NCBI RefSeq assembly: GCF_900111995.1
Contig: NZ_FOKF01000016.1
Location: 1-64,000, forward strand
From: Collimonas sp. OK607
GTDB taxonomy: Bacteria; Pseudomonadota; Gammaproteobacteria; Burkholderiales; Burkholderiaceae_D
Length of the DNA: 64,000 nucleotides
Reading direction: 5' to 3'
Under the pieces are notes generated by a model, which saw only the letters and a list, made by a program, of their open reading frames with translations, did not search any database and was not told the DNA's origin. The translations under genes were made by a program, and so were the position numbers. This document shows positions 1 to 11,398 of this stretch, piece after piece. Position 1 is the first letter of the stretch; every line of letters begins with the position of its first letter.

Positions 1-647
1 GGAAAAGTCTCGGGAGCCGGGATCATTTGATCACGCTGAGCAAGCCGACAATCCGCCCGGATTGGATGACGATAGAACAGTACGAATCTGCACCGGATAC
101 GCTGACCGTGAGGGAATTGGAAGCTGGCGGCAAAGTGCTGGTGACGACCTTGCTGTGTCCGAAAACAACGCCAAAAATCGCCCTGAAGGCATTATACAAG
201 CGCCGCTGGCATGTCGAGTTAGACATCCGCAACATCAAAACCACATTGGGCATGGAAACACTGAGCTGCAAAACACCGCAGATGGGTGAAAAGGAGATGT
301 GGGTATACCTGCTTGCCTACAACCTCATCCGAATGATCATGCTGCAATCAGCCTTGCTCGCCGATGTCTTGCCACGCGCACTGAGCTTCAAGCATACGCT
401 ACAACTATGGCTGGCAACGGGCGATACATTGCGTCACCCTGATGACGATGATAACGTCGCAGAATTCTTGGCGTTGGTGGCCGAACAGACGATCGGAAAC
501 CGACCGGGGCGAATCGAACCGCGCGCCATCAAGCGAAGACCAAAACCTTACCCTCTACTGATGCAAGCACGGACCCCAGCAAGAGAGATGCTGCGAAAAT
601 ACGACCATCCGAAAAAGGCTAAGTAAGTGCCATTCGACTCTGACCCC
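1..647 (+). mobile_element. IS4-family insertion sequence, right-hand part
   Basis: The window opens inside a transposase gene, and the likely right end of the element follows its stop codon. Immediately after the stop, positions 627-647 carry a sequence ending in CTCTGACCCC. That stretch resembles the arms of the palindromic repeats at 753-848 and 24075-24175, which suggests it is the right terminal inverted repeat. The left end lies outside the window, so element length and target duplication cannot be read. The exact boundary is inferred. Confidence 0.7.
3..626 (+). CDS. IS4-family transposase, C-terminal part (5' end outside window)
   Basis: The reading frame is open from the window edge to a TAA at 624-626, so this is the C-terminal ~207 residues of a longer protein. 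It contains the IS4 signature Y-(2)-R-(3)-E-(6)-K in the stretch YKRRWHVELDIRNIK. That stretch carries the catalytic glutamate of the DDE nuclease fold. The earlier catalytic aspartates would lie upstream of the window. The protein cuts and joins the ends of its own element. No frameshift is visible in the part seen, so the copy could be active. Confidence 0.9.
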   Translation, partial: KSLGSRDHLITLSKPTIRPDWMTIEQYESAPDTLTVRELEAGGKVLVTTLLCPKTTPKIALKALYKRRWHVELDIRNIKTTLGMETLSCKTPQMGEKEMWVYLLAYNLIRMIMLQSALLADVLPRALSFKHTLQLWLATGDTLRHPDDDDNVAEFLALVAEQTIGNRPGRIEPRAIKRRPKPYPLLMQARTPAREMLRKYDHPKKAK

Positions 648-752
648 ACATCACTAAGTCCTCGATTCGCATTGATAACCCTTCTCCCTTAGCAAAGTTA
701 TCTACGCAAATTCCAATACCGAAGTTTTTACGGTATACGCGACGAGCAGCAC

Positions 753-848
753 GAACTAACCGGGGTCAGAGTGAACTTTCGCAGGCTTTATCGCGAAACT
801 TCACTCTGACCCCGCTTAGTGGACCACGGAGCAGAAGCTGTAAAACGA
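753..848. repeat. IS-related palindromic repeat, copy 1
   Basis: Inverted arms at 762-781 (GGGGTCAGAGTGAACTTTCG) and 794-813 match at 19 of 20 positions, with a 12-bp loop. The conserved unit extends outward to include CGAACTAACC on the left and GCTTAGTGGACCACGGAGCA on the right. The same unit occurs in reverse orientation at 24075-24175. The arm core GGGGTCAGAGT also matches, in reverse complement, the presumed IS end at 627-647. It lies between convergent genes (transposase and GntR) and could also act as a transcription barrier. A MITE-like derivative of the IS is the simplest reading. Confidence 0.75.
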
Positions 849-897
849 AAAGAAAAAAACCCGCAGCAAGTGAATTGTCTTTCTCCACAGCCGCGAT

Positions 898-1680
898 CTA
901 ACGCATCACCTTAACCTGCACATACGCCAAACGTTCGGCTCCAGCAGACGCCCGCGCGCTGTGCAAGCGATGCAAGGTAATTTGGGTGACATCGACATGA
1001 CCGTCGTCGATATGCGCAGTCATCAGGCTGACGGCATCGGCAGCGCCGCGGGTGCCTATTTTCGCCAGGATCGCGACATGTTCGTCATAGGTCGACTGCA
1101 CACAATCGCCATAGATGAAATCCAGACGGCGCACGATGCGGATGCGGTCAGTCAAACGCTCGAAAGTACTGGCCATTTCCAGGTTGCCAGCGGCGCGCAC
1201 CAGCGCCAGGTGAAATTTTTCGTCAAGCATCGCCACCTTGCGTCCATCGCTTAAGCGTTCAGACGGCGGCACACACCATATCGCCTTTTGCTGTTCGATC
1301 AACGCGGTATCGATAGCGCCGGCGCTGGCTGGTCCTGCGCATAGCTTGCTGATGGCATGAATTTCGATCAGTTTGCGCAACTCGTATAAATCTTCAAAAC
1401 GCTTGAAATCGATGGGCACCACTTCCCAGCCGCCCCGTACATAACCTTGCATCAAGCCATCGCCCTGCAGGCGCTGCAACGCTTCGCGTACCGGGGTGCG
1501 CGAGACATTGAAGTAGGCGGCGATTTCAGTTTCGGTAATCTGATCGCCCGGCAACAGGCGCATGTCGAAAATATCTTCGCGCAGACGGCCGTATACATAG
1601 TCAGGTAAAGACACGCCTTTTGGCGCAAAGTCGCTAACCCGGGCGATTACCTGGGGGTCGGTGCCTGAGACTGTTTTCAT
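898..1680 (-). CDS. GntR-family transcriptional regulator (FadR/FCD subgroup)
   Basis: The 260-residue protein has an N-terminal winged helix-turn-helix at about residues 25-90. It includes the family hallmark VSRTPVREALQRLQGDGL. A C-terminal all-helical FCD ligand-binding domain follows (about 95-230). FCD regulators usually bind a small organic acid and leave DNA when it is present. The gene follows the gamma-glutamyltransferase-like gene by 23 bp on the same strand, so the two are probably cotranscribed and the regulator probably controls that operon. The ATG at 1680 has a weak ribosome site (GGCGGA). The effector is unknown. Confidence 0.85.
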   Translation of the reverse strand: MKTVSGTDPQVIARVSDFAPKGVSLPDYVYGRLREDIFDMRLLPGDQITETEIAAYFNVSRTPVREALQRLQGDGLMQGYVRGGWEVVPIDFKRFEDLYELRKLIEIHAISKLCAGPASAGAIDTALIEQQKAIWCVPPSERLSDGRKVAMLDEKFHLALVRAAGNLEMASTFERLTDRIRIVRRLDFIYGDCVQSTYDEHVAILAKIGTRGAADAVSLMTAHIDDGHVDVTQITLHRLHSARASAGAERLAYVQVKVMR

Positions 1681-1703
1681 GATTTCCGCCGTTGCGTCGT
1701 TAT

Positions 1704-3314
1704 TTACCAGGCCGCCACACTACCATCCGTACGCGGCTCTGTCCCGCCGCATAACACGCCGTGCTGATCGCGCCAGATAATCTGGCCGCGGCCGAAACCG
1801 AGTTGATTGGCTGACCATGAGGCCTCGTGTCCGAGGCCGCGCAAACCGCGGAATATGTGCTCCGCATTGGTATGTTCGATACTGACATTATTACCCCCCT
1901 CCCATTCCCAACGCGGGGCGTCGAGCGAGGATTGTGGATTAAGGCCGAAATCTACCGTGTTCATGACCATCTGCACATGTCCCTGCGGCTGCATGAAGCC
2001 GCCCATCACGCCGAACGGACCTACCGCCTTGCCATCCTTTGTCAAAAAACCCGGGATGATGGTGTGATATGGCCTTTTGCCAGGTGCCAGGCAGTTCGGA
2101 TGGGCTGCATCGAGCGTGAAATTGTTACCACGATTATGCAAGGCGATGCCGGTTCCCGGCACCACCAGCCCGGACCCGAAACCCATGTAATTGCTTTGGA
2201 TGAAGGACACCATATTACCTTCATCATCGGCGGTGCTCAGATACACGGTGCCGCCGCGCGACGGCTGGCCAGCCACAGGCAACGCCGCGCGCGCGCCGAT
2301 CAACTGGCGGCGCTCGTCGGCATAAGCATCGGACAGCAGATCCTCGACTGCGACCCGCATATGGCCACTATCGGCGATATGCGCCAGGCCGTCCGCATAT
2401 GCCAGCTTGATTGCTTCGATCTGACGGTGATAGGTCAGCAAAGTATCGCGTTCGCTGAAATCGAAGCCTTTCAGGATATTCAAGGCCAGCAAAGCAACAA
2501 GGCCATGGCCGTTAGGCGGAATTTCCCAGACATCATAACCGCGGTAATTGCTGCTGATCGGCGCTACCCATTGCGGCTGGTAAGCCGCCAGGTCGGCATT
2601 ATCCAGATAACCGCCGGCAGAGCGTACAAAGGCAGCAATCTTTTCGGCCAAAGCACCACGATAGAAACTGGCGCCATTGTCGGCAGCGATCGCACGCAAG
2701 GTATCGGCATGCCCCTGCGAACGCCAGACCTCGCCAGCGCGCGGCGCCCGGCCGTCTACATTGAACGTGTCGAACCAGGATTGAAAATGCGCGTCCTTGA
2801 ATTCCTGTTGAAATAATTTGTATGCCTGCTGCCAGGCAAACGCCACCATCGGCGATACCGGATAGCCGTCTTGCGCCAGCGCGATGGCGCCGGCCATGGA
2901 ACGCTCCAGCGGCAGCTTGCCGAAACGTTCTGCCATGCCGGCCCATGCCCCCGGCGTGCCAGGCACAGTGATCGGCAGCGCACCGTACTTCGGCATGCTT
3001 TGATGCCCCGCTGCGTGCAGCTTATCGATGGAGATTGCGCGCGGTGCAGCTCCGCTGGCGTTCAAACCGTGCAGTTCACCCTTGTGCCAGATCAGTGCAA
3101 AGGCATCGCCACCGATACCATTCGCGGTCGGCTCAACCACGGTCAGCGCGGCAGCGGTGGCGATCGCTGCATCGATGGCGTTGCCGCCGGCTTGCAGCAC
3201 CGCCAGCCCGGCTTGCGCAGCCAGCGGTTGCGAGGTGGCTACCATGCCGCGCTTGGCATACACCGCGCTACGGCGGGAGGCGTAGGGATAATGATTAGGG
3301 TCGAAAGTGAACAT
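1704..3314 (-). CDS. Gamma-glutamyltransferase family protein (YwrD-like, cytoplasmic)
   Basis: This 536-residue Ntn-hydrolase of the gamma-glutamyltranspeptidase family would transfer or hydrolyse gamma-glutamyl groups after self-cleavage. The conserved processing site is visible as RGGTVYLSTAD. Thr356 would be the new N-terminal nucleophile of the small subunit. The N-terminal block (MVATSQPLAAQAGL, then GGNAIDAAIAT) is typical. No signal peptide is seen, unlike periplasmic Ggt, so a cytoplasmic YwrD-like enzyme fits better. The start at 3314 is preferred over the ATG at 3326 because GAGAG lies just upstream. The substrate is unknown. The gene shares an operon with a GntR regulator. Confidence 0.85.
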   Translation of the reverse strand: MFTFDPNHYPYASRRSAVYAKRGMVATSQPLAAQAGLAVLQAGGNAIDAAIATAAALTVVEPTANGIGGDAFALIWHKGELHGLNASGAAPRAISIDKLHAAGHQSMPKYGALPITVPGTPGAWAGMAERFGKLPLERSMAGAIALAQDGYPVSPMVAFAWQQAYKLFQQEFKDAHFQSWFDTFNVDGRAPRAGEVWRSQGHADTLRAIAADNGASFYRGALAEKIAAFVRSAGGYLDNADLAAYQPQWVAPISSNYRGYDVWEIPPNGHGLVALLALNILKGFDFSERDTLLTYHRQIEAIKLAYADGLAHIADSGHMRVAVEDLLSDAYADERRQLIGARAALPVAGQPSRGGTVYLSTADDEGNMVSFIQSNYMGFGSGLVVPGTGIALHNRGNNFTLDAAHPNCLAPGKRPYHTIIPGFLTKDGKAVGPFGVMGGFMQPQGHVQMVMNTVDFGLNPQSSLDAPRWEWEGGNNVSIEHTNAEHIFRGLRGLGHEASWSANQLGFGRGQIIWRDQHGVLCGGTEPRTDGSVAAW

Positions 3315-4071
3315 GTTTTCTCTCATCGATAAAGGTGGCAGCGTCTACCACCGTGATTTGCATGCAATGCGGGTACGATCTGGAATGGCAAACGCCGGTT
3401 CATTCTTCATCCTTTGTTATGGGAGGCGATGCGGCACGAAGATCATATGATGTCGCAAGTCTATATTGATGTATACAAGAAAGTAGACAAGTAAATAGAT
3501 AGGCAGATAGACAAACATTAAGCACGCCAATACGCGTACCAACAACGTGTCAGGTCACGGGCCATGGCAGATGACTTCAATGGCGAAACATCTTCGCCTA
3601 CCGGCAAACGCGGTGCCGAACGCACCGGATACGAATGAAATTGCAAGTGGTTTTTGTTGTGGCCGGCGGCTGCAACGCCCCGTAAAAAAAATAAACTTTT
3701 TCTATGTGGCTTAGCGAACAGATAAATGCACGACAGTTGGCTAAAGTTATCCCATCTTCCCTGCCAGGGCTCCGAAGCCTGGCGGTTTAAGCTTAGCGAT
3801 AAGTACGCTGCGCCTGCTTTAACGACGAGATTGCATGACAACCAATTTCATCGGGAGACGTAAGTGTAAATATCGGACTACCGGGGCTGGCGGTCGGGAA
3901 ATATACCAGCACCAAATTCGTCAATTCGTCAATTCCTGTACTACTGCCAGTTACATTAAACCGGCGAAAAGCGCCGCAAAGAATGCTATCGTTCTTTGAT
4001 CGTGCTTTGCGTTGCGTTGGATTACCCCAGACTATCCTCAGATCCGCCCATCGAATTCAAGGAGTTGCCGA
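3315..4071. other. Intergenic region between divergent operons
   Basis: This ~750-bp spacer lies between the gamma-glutamyltransferase operon and transketolase. It holds the GTATAC site at 3461-3483 and a short tandem repeat of GTCAATTC near 3915-3935. The transketolase ribosome site GGAG is at 4061-4064. A 107-codon open frame on the minus strand (3518-3841) shows no recognisable motif and was not called. Promoters for both flanking operons must lie here, but none stands out clearly. Confidence 0.5.
3461..3483 (-). promoter_or_regulatory. Candidate GntR operator upstream of the gamma-glutamyltransferase operon
   Basis: The minus strand reads TTTCTTGTATACATCAATAT, centred on the palindrome GTATAC at 3471-3476, about 150 bp upstream of the operon. 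The same stretch, with one base missing, occurs upstream of the malonate operon at 33748-33767. FCD-type GntR proteins bind short palindromes of the TnGTnnnACnA kind, which TTGTATACA fits. Function is inferred from position and the repeat. Confidence 0.45.
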
Positions 4072-6132
<2,061 letters not shown>

Positions 6133-6147
<15 letters not shown>

Positions 6148-7443
6148 CCAGCCGCCGGTGAAACCGGCACGCTGCAAACCGTTTTTGATATATGGGCAAT
6201 TCCGCATCAGGCGCCACAGCATCTCGCTGCGATAGTTCTCGATCATCAGAATGATCGGCCCCTGGTCGAGGCCGAAATGCCAGGGCGATACCCAACCGTA
6301 AGGGTTGGCGCAGTTACATGGAAAGCTCGGATTGAATGTCGCCTTGAAACCATAAGGATTGCCGGTCTTCAGGCCGACCTGATGCACAAAATAATCGATG
6401 GTAGGCAGTACGATTTCTGGCGCAAACGGCAGCGAAGCCACCACCACCCATGGCGCAATGGTACCGTCATCGGGACCGTGCGGTACGCCGCGCGCCACGT
6501 AGTCGAAGAATTCGCGCTTGACGCCGTTGACATCGAGCGTCGCCGGGCCGGGGCCGTCGCTTGCGGTAATACCCCAGCAATATTCACCATAACCGGCGAA
6601 ACCACCGGGATTGGCGATCGCATATTGTTGCTGGACCAGCGTGGCGCGACGGCTGTTTTCGAAATAATCGATGCCTTTGCTACGCATGGGGTTGTCTTGT
6701 ATGCCACGGAAATCCACCCAGATATGCGACAGCTGATGCGTGAACATGGAGCCGGAATAGAAATAATCGTAGCCGTAGCTATGCTGCCATTGATAGGCGG
6801 AGGTCCAATCGCAGTAACTATCTGCAGACAAAGGATGCGATGGCGAACCCAACCCCAGGATGTACAACAGCAGCGCCTCGTCGTAGCCATCCCATCGATT
6901 AGGCAAGAAACCTGACTCCGGCTTCCATCCCATGGATAACGCCTCGCCGCCATTCTGCGCCCATGGCCAGTCGACACGCAGATAAAGCGCATCGGCCAGC
7001 CTGCGGATTTCGCCTTCCTCCGCACTAACCGGGTCATCGAAATAACTGCCTGCCGTCAAGGCTCCTGCCACGAAAAAAGCAGTATCGATCGTCGATAACT
7101 CGCATTGCCAGGCCCGACGGCCGGTTTTCATATCCAGGAAATGATAGTAGAAACCCCGATAGCCGGTGGCATCCGGCTCCGTTCCTTGCGGGCTGTTCCA
7201 GAAAAATCGCAATGTCCTCAACACCCGTTTGGCTGCTTCAGTACGTTTAATGAAGCCGCGTTCGGTCGCCACCGGATATGCCGCAAGCGCCAGGCCCACC
7301 GCGGCAATGCTGGCAGGCCAGCCAAGTGCGGTCTTATCTATCACGAGACCGTTTTCCAGATTAGTCTCATGCATGAAATAACTGAATGATTCGCGCTGCA
7401 GCATGTCCAGTTCGGCTGCTGTCGTCAGCGCTCTCCGGCTCAT
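6133..7443 (-). CDS. Glucoamylase-like glycoside hydrolase (PF10091; GH144-like, possible beta-1,2-glucanase)
   Basis: The 436-residue protein is homologous by motif to the glycoamylase domain family (PF10091). Blocks include [73 protein letters not shown] and [10 protein letters not shown]. Characterised stand-alone members (GH144) are endo-beta-1,2-glucanases, and the same fold occurs inside NdvB-type synthases. No signal peptide is visible, so the enzyme appears cytoplasmic, which is unusual for a glucanase. Its ATG overlaps the next gene by ATGA, so it is translated first in a coupled pair with pgm in the order gnd, pgm, this gene. The substrate is inferred; the family call is firm. Confidence 0.85.
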
Positions 7444-9116
7444 GTTTTTGCCGCGGATGGCGATTGTGGGTTGCCGGCCAGAGCGGCGTCGACAATCGCC
7501 TGCGCCTCTTGCACGATGCGCAGCAAATGATCCTCGCCTTGAAAACTCTCGGCGTAGATTTTGTAGATATCCTCCGTGCCTGACGGCCGCGCAGCAAACC
7601 AGCCACTTTCCGTGACCACTTTCAATCCCCCTATCGGGGCCCGGTTGCCCGGCGCCGTGGTGAGAATATGCTGAATTTTTTCGCCGGCCAGCTGATCGCG
7701 CTGCACTTGTTGCGGCGATAACGCCGACAGCATTTTCTTCTGCGCCGGCGTGGCGCTGGCCTCAACCCTGGTGCTGACAGGATCGCCCAGCTCAGCCGCC
7801 AGTTTGCGGTAAACCTCACCGGGATCCCGGCCGCTGCGCGCGGTGATCTCTGCCGCCAGCAGGGCTGGCGCCAGGCCATCCTTGTCAGTAGTCCAGACTG
7901 AACCGTCAAGCCGCAGGAAAGTGGCGCCGGCGCTCTCTTCGCCGCCAAAACCGAGTGAACCATCGCTCAAGCCGGCTGCGAACCATTTGAAACCGGCCGG
8001 CACCTCATACAGCTTGCGATTCAGCCTGGCGCTGATGCGGTCGATGATCTGGCTGCTGACAACCGTCTTGCCGACGCTGGCATCCTTCGACCATAAGGTC
8101 CGGTGCTGGAACAGATAATCGACGGCAACCGCCAGATAGTGGTTAGCCGGCAGCAGCCCGGCGCTTTTTGTGACGATGCCGTGGCGGTCATGATCGGTAT
8201 CGCAGGCAAAAGCAATATCGTAACGATCCTTCATTCCAAGCAGGCGCTGCATGGCGTAGGACGACGACGGATCCATCCGAATCCGGCCATCCCAATCCAC
8301 TGTCATGAAACGGAAAGTCGGATCGACTTCGTCGCTGACCACGGTCAGGTTCAACCCGTAACGCTCACCAATCCGCTCCCAGTAATGCGCACCGGCGCCG
8401 CCCAGCGGATCGACACCGAGATGAATCCCGGCACTGCGGATTGCCGCCATATCAATCACCTGGTCAAGCTCGTTCACATAGGTGTTGAGATAGTCGTAGC
8501 GATGCGTGGTGGCAAGGCGCAGCGCCTTCTCCACCGGCATTCGCTTGACATCCTTGAGAGCATTTTTCAGATAAACATTGGCTGCGGCCTCGATCCAGCC
8601 GGTGACATCGGTATCTGCCGCGCCGCCGTTCGGCGGGTTGTACTTGAAGCCACCATCCTCCGGCGGATTGTGCGAGGGAGTAATCACGATACCGTCGGCA
8701 AAACCGCTGCTGCGGCCCTTGTTGTATCTGAGAATAGCGTGCGAAATTGCCGGCGTCGGCGTGTACTCGTCACCCTCCGCCAGCATCACGTCTACACCGT
8801 TGGCGGCCAATACCTCGAGCGCGCTAGTGCAGGCAGGAACCGACAGCGCATGGGTATCAATGCCGAGGAACAGCGGGCCGTTAATGCCCTGCTTGCTGCG
8901 ATAAGCGCAAATGGCTTGCGTAATGGCCAGTACATGCGCCTCGTTAAAGCTATGCGCGAACGACGACCCGCGATGCCCGGAAGTACCGAAGGCGACGCGT
9001 TGTTCGGGAATCCCCGGATCCGGGACATTCGTGTAATACGCTGTGACCAGCTTCGGCACATCGACCAACAATGCCAATGGCGCCGGTTTTCCGGCCAGGG
9101 GGCTTATTTTCATCAT
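7440..9116 (-). CDS. pgm: Phosphoglucomutase (alpha-D-glucose phosphate-specific)
   Basis: This enzyme interconverts glucose-1-phosphate and glucose-6-phosphate. The 558-residue protein follows the E. coli Pgm layout: FGTSGHRGSS at residues 43-52, the active-site phosphoserine loop ITPSHNPPEDGG (Ser148), and the metal loop DTDHDRHG. The sugar loop FGGEESAGATFLR and the phosphate-binding ARPSGTEDIYKIY follow. The ATG at 9116 is chosen because AGGA precedes it by five bases; a TTG 21 bp upstream would be weaker. The gene sits 64 bp downstream of gnd, and its stop overlaps the start of the glucoamylase-like gene. Its product feeds UDP-glucose synthesis, relevant to the glucan synthase at 14.2 kb. 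Confidence 0.96.
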   Translation of the reverse strand: MMKISPLAGKPAPLALLVDVPKLVTAYYTNVPDPGIPEQRVAFGTSGHRGSSFAHSFNEAHVLAITQAICAYRSKQGINGPLFLGIDTHALSVPACTSALEVLAANGVDVMLAEGDEYTPTPAISHAILRYNKGRSSGFADGIVITPSHNPPEDGGFKYNPPNGGAADTDVTGWIEAAANVYLKNALKDVKRMPVEKALRLATTHRYDYLNTYVNELDQVIDMAAIRSAGIHLGVDPLGGAGAHYWERIGERYGLNLTVVSDEVDPTFRFMTVDWDGRIRMDPSSSYAMQRLLGMKDRYDIAFACDTDHDRHGIVTKSAGLLPANHYLAVAVDYLFQHRTLWSKDASVGKTVVSSQIIDRISARLNRKLYEVPAGFKWFAAGLSDGSLGFGGEESAGATFLRLDGSVWTTDKDGLAPALLAAEITARSGRDPGEVYRKLAAELGDPVSTRVEASATPAQKKMLSALSPQQVQRDQLAGEKIQHILTTAPGNRAPIGGLKVVTESGWFAARPSGTEDIYKIYAESFQGEDHLLRIVQEAQAIVDAALAGNPQSPSAAKT

Positions 9117-9180
9117 CTTATTCCTGGACGGTGGCAACTAATATTTTTGATGCTTTTAGTATCTTCGTGCACTACCGTCA

Positions 9181-10209
9181 TCAATCTTCCTGTGGTTTAA
9201 CCGGCTTTTCTACGTGGCCGCCGAATCCTTGCCGCATGGCTGACAAGACCTTATCGGCAAAGTCGCCTTCACCGCGTGAGCTGAAACGTGTAAAAAGAGC
9301 GGCGCTCAAAATCGGCACCGGCACTGCTTCGTCGATAGCGGCATTAATTGTCCAGCGCCCTTCGCCCGAATCCGACACGCGGCCGGCGTACTGTTCCAGT
9401 TTCGGATCGTTCTGTAGCGCACCAGCGGTAAGATCCAGCAACCACGAGCCGATCACGCTGCCGCGCCGCCAGAGTTCGGTGATCTCGGGCAGGTCCAACT
9501 CATATTGATAGTGTTCCGGATTGCGCAGCGGCGTTGTTTCCGCATCCGTATCATGGCTGCGCTTGCCGATATTGGCGTTGCGCAGGATGTTCAAGCCTTC
9601 CGCATAAGCGCCCATGATGCCGTACTCGATACCGTTATGCACCATCTTGACGAAATGCCCGGCGCCTTGCGGACCGCAATGCAGGTAACCCTGCTCGGCA
9701 CTACTGTCGGACTTGTTCCGGCCAGGCGTGGCGCTTGCCGCATCAACTCCCGGCGCCAGCGTGGCAAAAATCGGCGCAAGATGCTGCACAGCTTCCTTGT
9801 CGCCGCCAATCATCAGGCAATACCCGCGGTCGAAACCGGCGACGCCACCGCTGGTGCCGACGTCAACGTAGTGGATGTTTTTTTCTTTCAATTCGATGCC
9901 ACGGCGAATGTCATCGTGGTAATAGGAATTTCCGCCGTCGATCACGATGTCGCCGGCGTCCAGCAGCGGTGTCAGCAGCGCCAGATTTTCATCAACCACA
10001 GCCGCCGGCAACATCAGCCACAGCACACGCGGCTTGCTCAATTTGCTCACCAGGTCTTGCAACGACGATGCACCAGTCGCCCCGGGATGCAACAACGCCT
10101 GGACTGCATCCGGATGCAAGTCATATACCACGCATTGATGGTCGCCTTTGGTCAGGCGCCTTACCATGTTGGCGCCCATGCGCCCTAGTCCGATCATCCC
10201 TAGCTGCAT
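9181..10209 (-). CDS. gnd: 6-phosphogluconate dehydrogenase, decarboxylating (short form)
   Basis: The enzyme oxidises and decarboxylates 6-phosphogluconate to ribulose-5-phosphate. The 342-residue protein starts with a Rossmann motif ([12 protein letters not shown]). It contains the substrate block [21 protein letters not shown] and the catalytic lysine region [14 protein letters not shown]. It is the short class (about 300-340 residues) rather than the ~470-residue E. coli type. Cofactor preference in this class varies and cannot be read reliably here. The start at 10209 is backed by AAGGAGATG just upstream. It is the first gene of the gnd-pgm-glucoamylase-like operon and pairs functionally with the nearby transketolase. 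Confidence 0.94.
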   Translation of the reverse strand: MQLGMIGLGRMGANMVRRLTKGDHQCVVYDLHPDAVQALLHPGATGASSLQDLVSKLSKPRVLWLMLPAAVVDENLALLTPLLDAGDIVIDGGNSYYHDDIRRGIELKEKNIHYVDVGTSGGVAGFDRGYCLMIGGDKEAVQHLAPIFATLAPGVDAASATPGRNKSDSSAEQGYLHCGPQGAGHFVKMVHNGIEYGIMGAYAEGLNILRNANIGKRSHDTDAETTPLRNPEHYQYELDLPEITELWRRGSVIGSWLLDLTAGALQNDPKLEQYAGRVSDSGEGRWTINAAIDEAVPVPILSAALFTRFSSRGEGDFADKVLSAMRQGFGGHVEKPVKPQED

Positions 10210-10285
10210 CGTGCATCTCCTTGCTGAATAATCTTTACTTTGGAATCTTCCGGATTTGACTGTATTTTTACATCGCTTTTTAACG

Positions 10286-10525
10286 CTATTCTTTTCTTCT
10301 GTCTTCAATCATCGAAATGGCAACGACACGGGCCTCCGCCTCAGCTTCCTGTTCGCTGGAAAATACGACGTCAACCGCGACCCGCTGCGACGGAAAAATG
10401 TCATTTCTATGCATCGGATTAGTGGATGGCGCATAAATGGCCAGATTGGCTACCCAGTCTTCGCTGTCAGGCAGCTGGATGCCGGAACATTCGATTTCGT
10501 AGTCACCAATTGTTTCGGTAAGCAT
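10286..10525 (-). CDS. Small hypothetical protein, 79 residues
   Basis: The acidic 79-residue protein has no signal peptide and no recognised domain. Its middle contains [26 protein letters not shown], an amphipathic pattern consistent with a small alpha/beta fold. The start ATG at 10525 is preceded by CTGGAG. The gene lies upstream of gnd on the same strand (77 bp gap) and might be cotranscribed with it. Function is unknown. The reading frame and ribosome site make it more likely real than not. Confidence 0.55.
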   Translation of the reverse strand: MLTETIGDYEIECSGIQLPDSEDWVANLAIYAPSTNPMHRNDIFPSQRVAVDVVFSSEQEAEAEARVVAISMIEDRRKE

Positions 10526-10835
10526 TGCAGTCTCCAGGCGGTGTGAAAATCAGTCTACCGGTATCTGCCCCGATATTTGTCGCATTTTGTATTCTGTCAC
10601 AATAAACACGGCACTTCCGATCAGACCATGTTTCGATCAATACTACTACTGTAAATGTCTGCAGAAAACCCGACTTCCGGGAGGGCGGGTTTTTGTGCGG
10701 CAGCGTACAGACCGTGCGATCTTTCCCCACTATCTTGGTTCCATACTTAGCTGAAAAAAATAACAGCGTTAAGTTCCCGTTGCAAGCGGCGCTCGTGCTT
10801 GCGAACCAGTCCTTTCACTTCTTTAGGAGCCAAGC
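10526..10835. other. Intergenic region with divergent flanking genes
   Basis: This 310-bp spacer separates the 79-residue hypothetical gene (minus) from the DUF3309 gene (plus). It carries an intrinsic-terminator-like hairpin at 10665-10694 that does not sit behind any called gene. The ribosome site TAGGAG of the DUF3309 gene is at 10824-10829. No other coding frame is convincing. Confidence 0.5.
10665..10694 (+). terminator. Orphan intrinsic terminator
   Basis: A stem of AAAACCCG (10665-10672) pairs with CGGGTTTT (10686-10693), and the right arm runs into a T-tract on the plus strand. No called gene ends here on the plus strand. It could therefore end a small RNA or a leader transcript started between 10530 and 10660. 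Because of the symmetric A/T tracts it could also work on the minus strand. Confidence 0.6.
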
Positions 10836-10988
10836 ATGGGCACCGTCTTACTCATTCTACTGATTCTCGTCGTCATCGGCGCTCTGCCGAGCTGGCCGCA
10901 TAGCCGCAGCTGGGGTTACGGCCCAAGCGGCATTACCGGACTGATCGTTATCATCCTGATCGTCATGTTGCTGACCGGGCGACTGTAA
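10836..10988 (+). CDS. DUF3309 family small membrane protein
   Basis: The 50-residue protein is MGTVLLILLILVVIGALPSW followed by PHSRSWGYGPSG and a second hydrophobic segment ending LLTGRL. This is the DUF3309 pattern: two short membrane helices around a conserved ALP(S/T)WPxSxxWGYGPSG centre. These proteins are common in Proteobacteria and often appear among stress-induced envelope genes. Their biochemical role is unknown. TAGGAG at 10824 supports the start. The neighbour at 11096 is also a stress-type membrane-anchored small protein. Confidence 0.88.
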   Translation: MGTVLLILLILVVIGALPSWPHSRSWGYGPSGITGLIVIILIVMLLTGRL

Positions 10989-11095
10989 ACCTGCTTCTGC
11001 AAAAAAAATGGCGCGATCCGGATGTGTGTCACGCCGTTTCCCGAGAGGCCGGAGAATCGTCTTAACTCCGGCTATCGCTGCGCGCAGCCGCAGCT

Positions 11096-11398
11096 CTATT
11101 TTTTAGCCAGGATCACTCCGGCCAGAAATCCCACACCTGCAGCCGTAGCCAGTGCACGCCACGGATTCTCTCTCACATAGACTTCTGCCGAATCCGCCAT
11201 TTCCCTGCCAGCGACAATCGCATTAGCTTGTGCATCCTGGGCTGTGACCACTGCCTTGTCCAGCAGGCGCATGCCACGATTTCGCATTTCCTCTGCCTTG
11301 TCACCAGTCAAATCAGCGGCTGCCAGCAATAGGGCCTGCGCATCCTTGATCAGCTTTTTTACGTCATCATTGACGACCTTCAAATTCTTTTCCAACAT
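11096..11398 (-). CDS. DUF883 family (YqjD/ElaB-like) membrane-anchored protein
   Basis: The 100-residue protein begins MLEKNLKVVNDDVKKLIKDA. It has a long amphipathic helical region, then the family signature YVRENPWRALATAAGVGFLAG and a C-terminal membrane helix ending in AKK. E. coli YqjD and ElaB are stationary-phase inner-membrane proteins that bind ribosomes; the same role here is inferred. The start at 11398 is chosen because GAGGAGA lies just upstream, rather than the ATG 48 bp earlier. Confidence 0.88.
   Translation of the reverse strand: MLEKNLKVVNDDVKKLIKDAQALLLAAADLTGDKAEEMRNRGMRLLDKAVVTAQDAQANAIVAGREMADSAEVYVRENPWRALATAAGVGFLAGVILAKK

Noticed and set aside
3518..3841. 107-codon open frame on the minus strand in the 3.3-4.1 kb spacer
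   Set aside because: No motif, no ribosome site and odd composition (rich in Trp/Arg/Ser with no pattern).
8103..9200. 365-codon plus-strand frame opposite phosphoglucomutase
   Set aside because: Antisense shadow of pgm, which has full family motifs.
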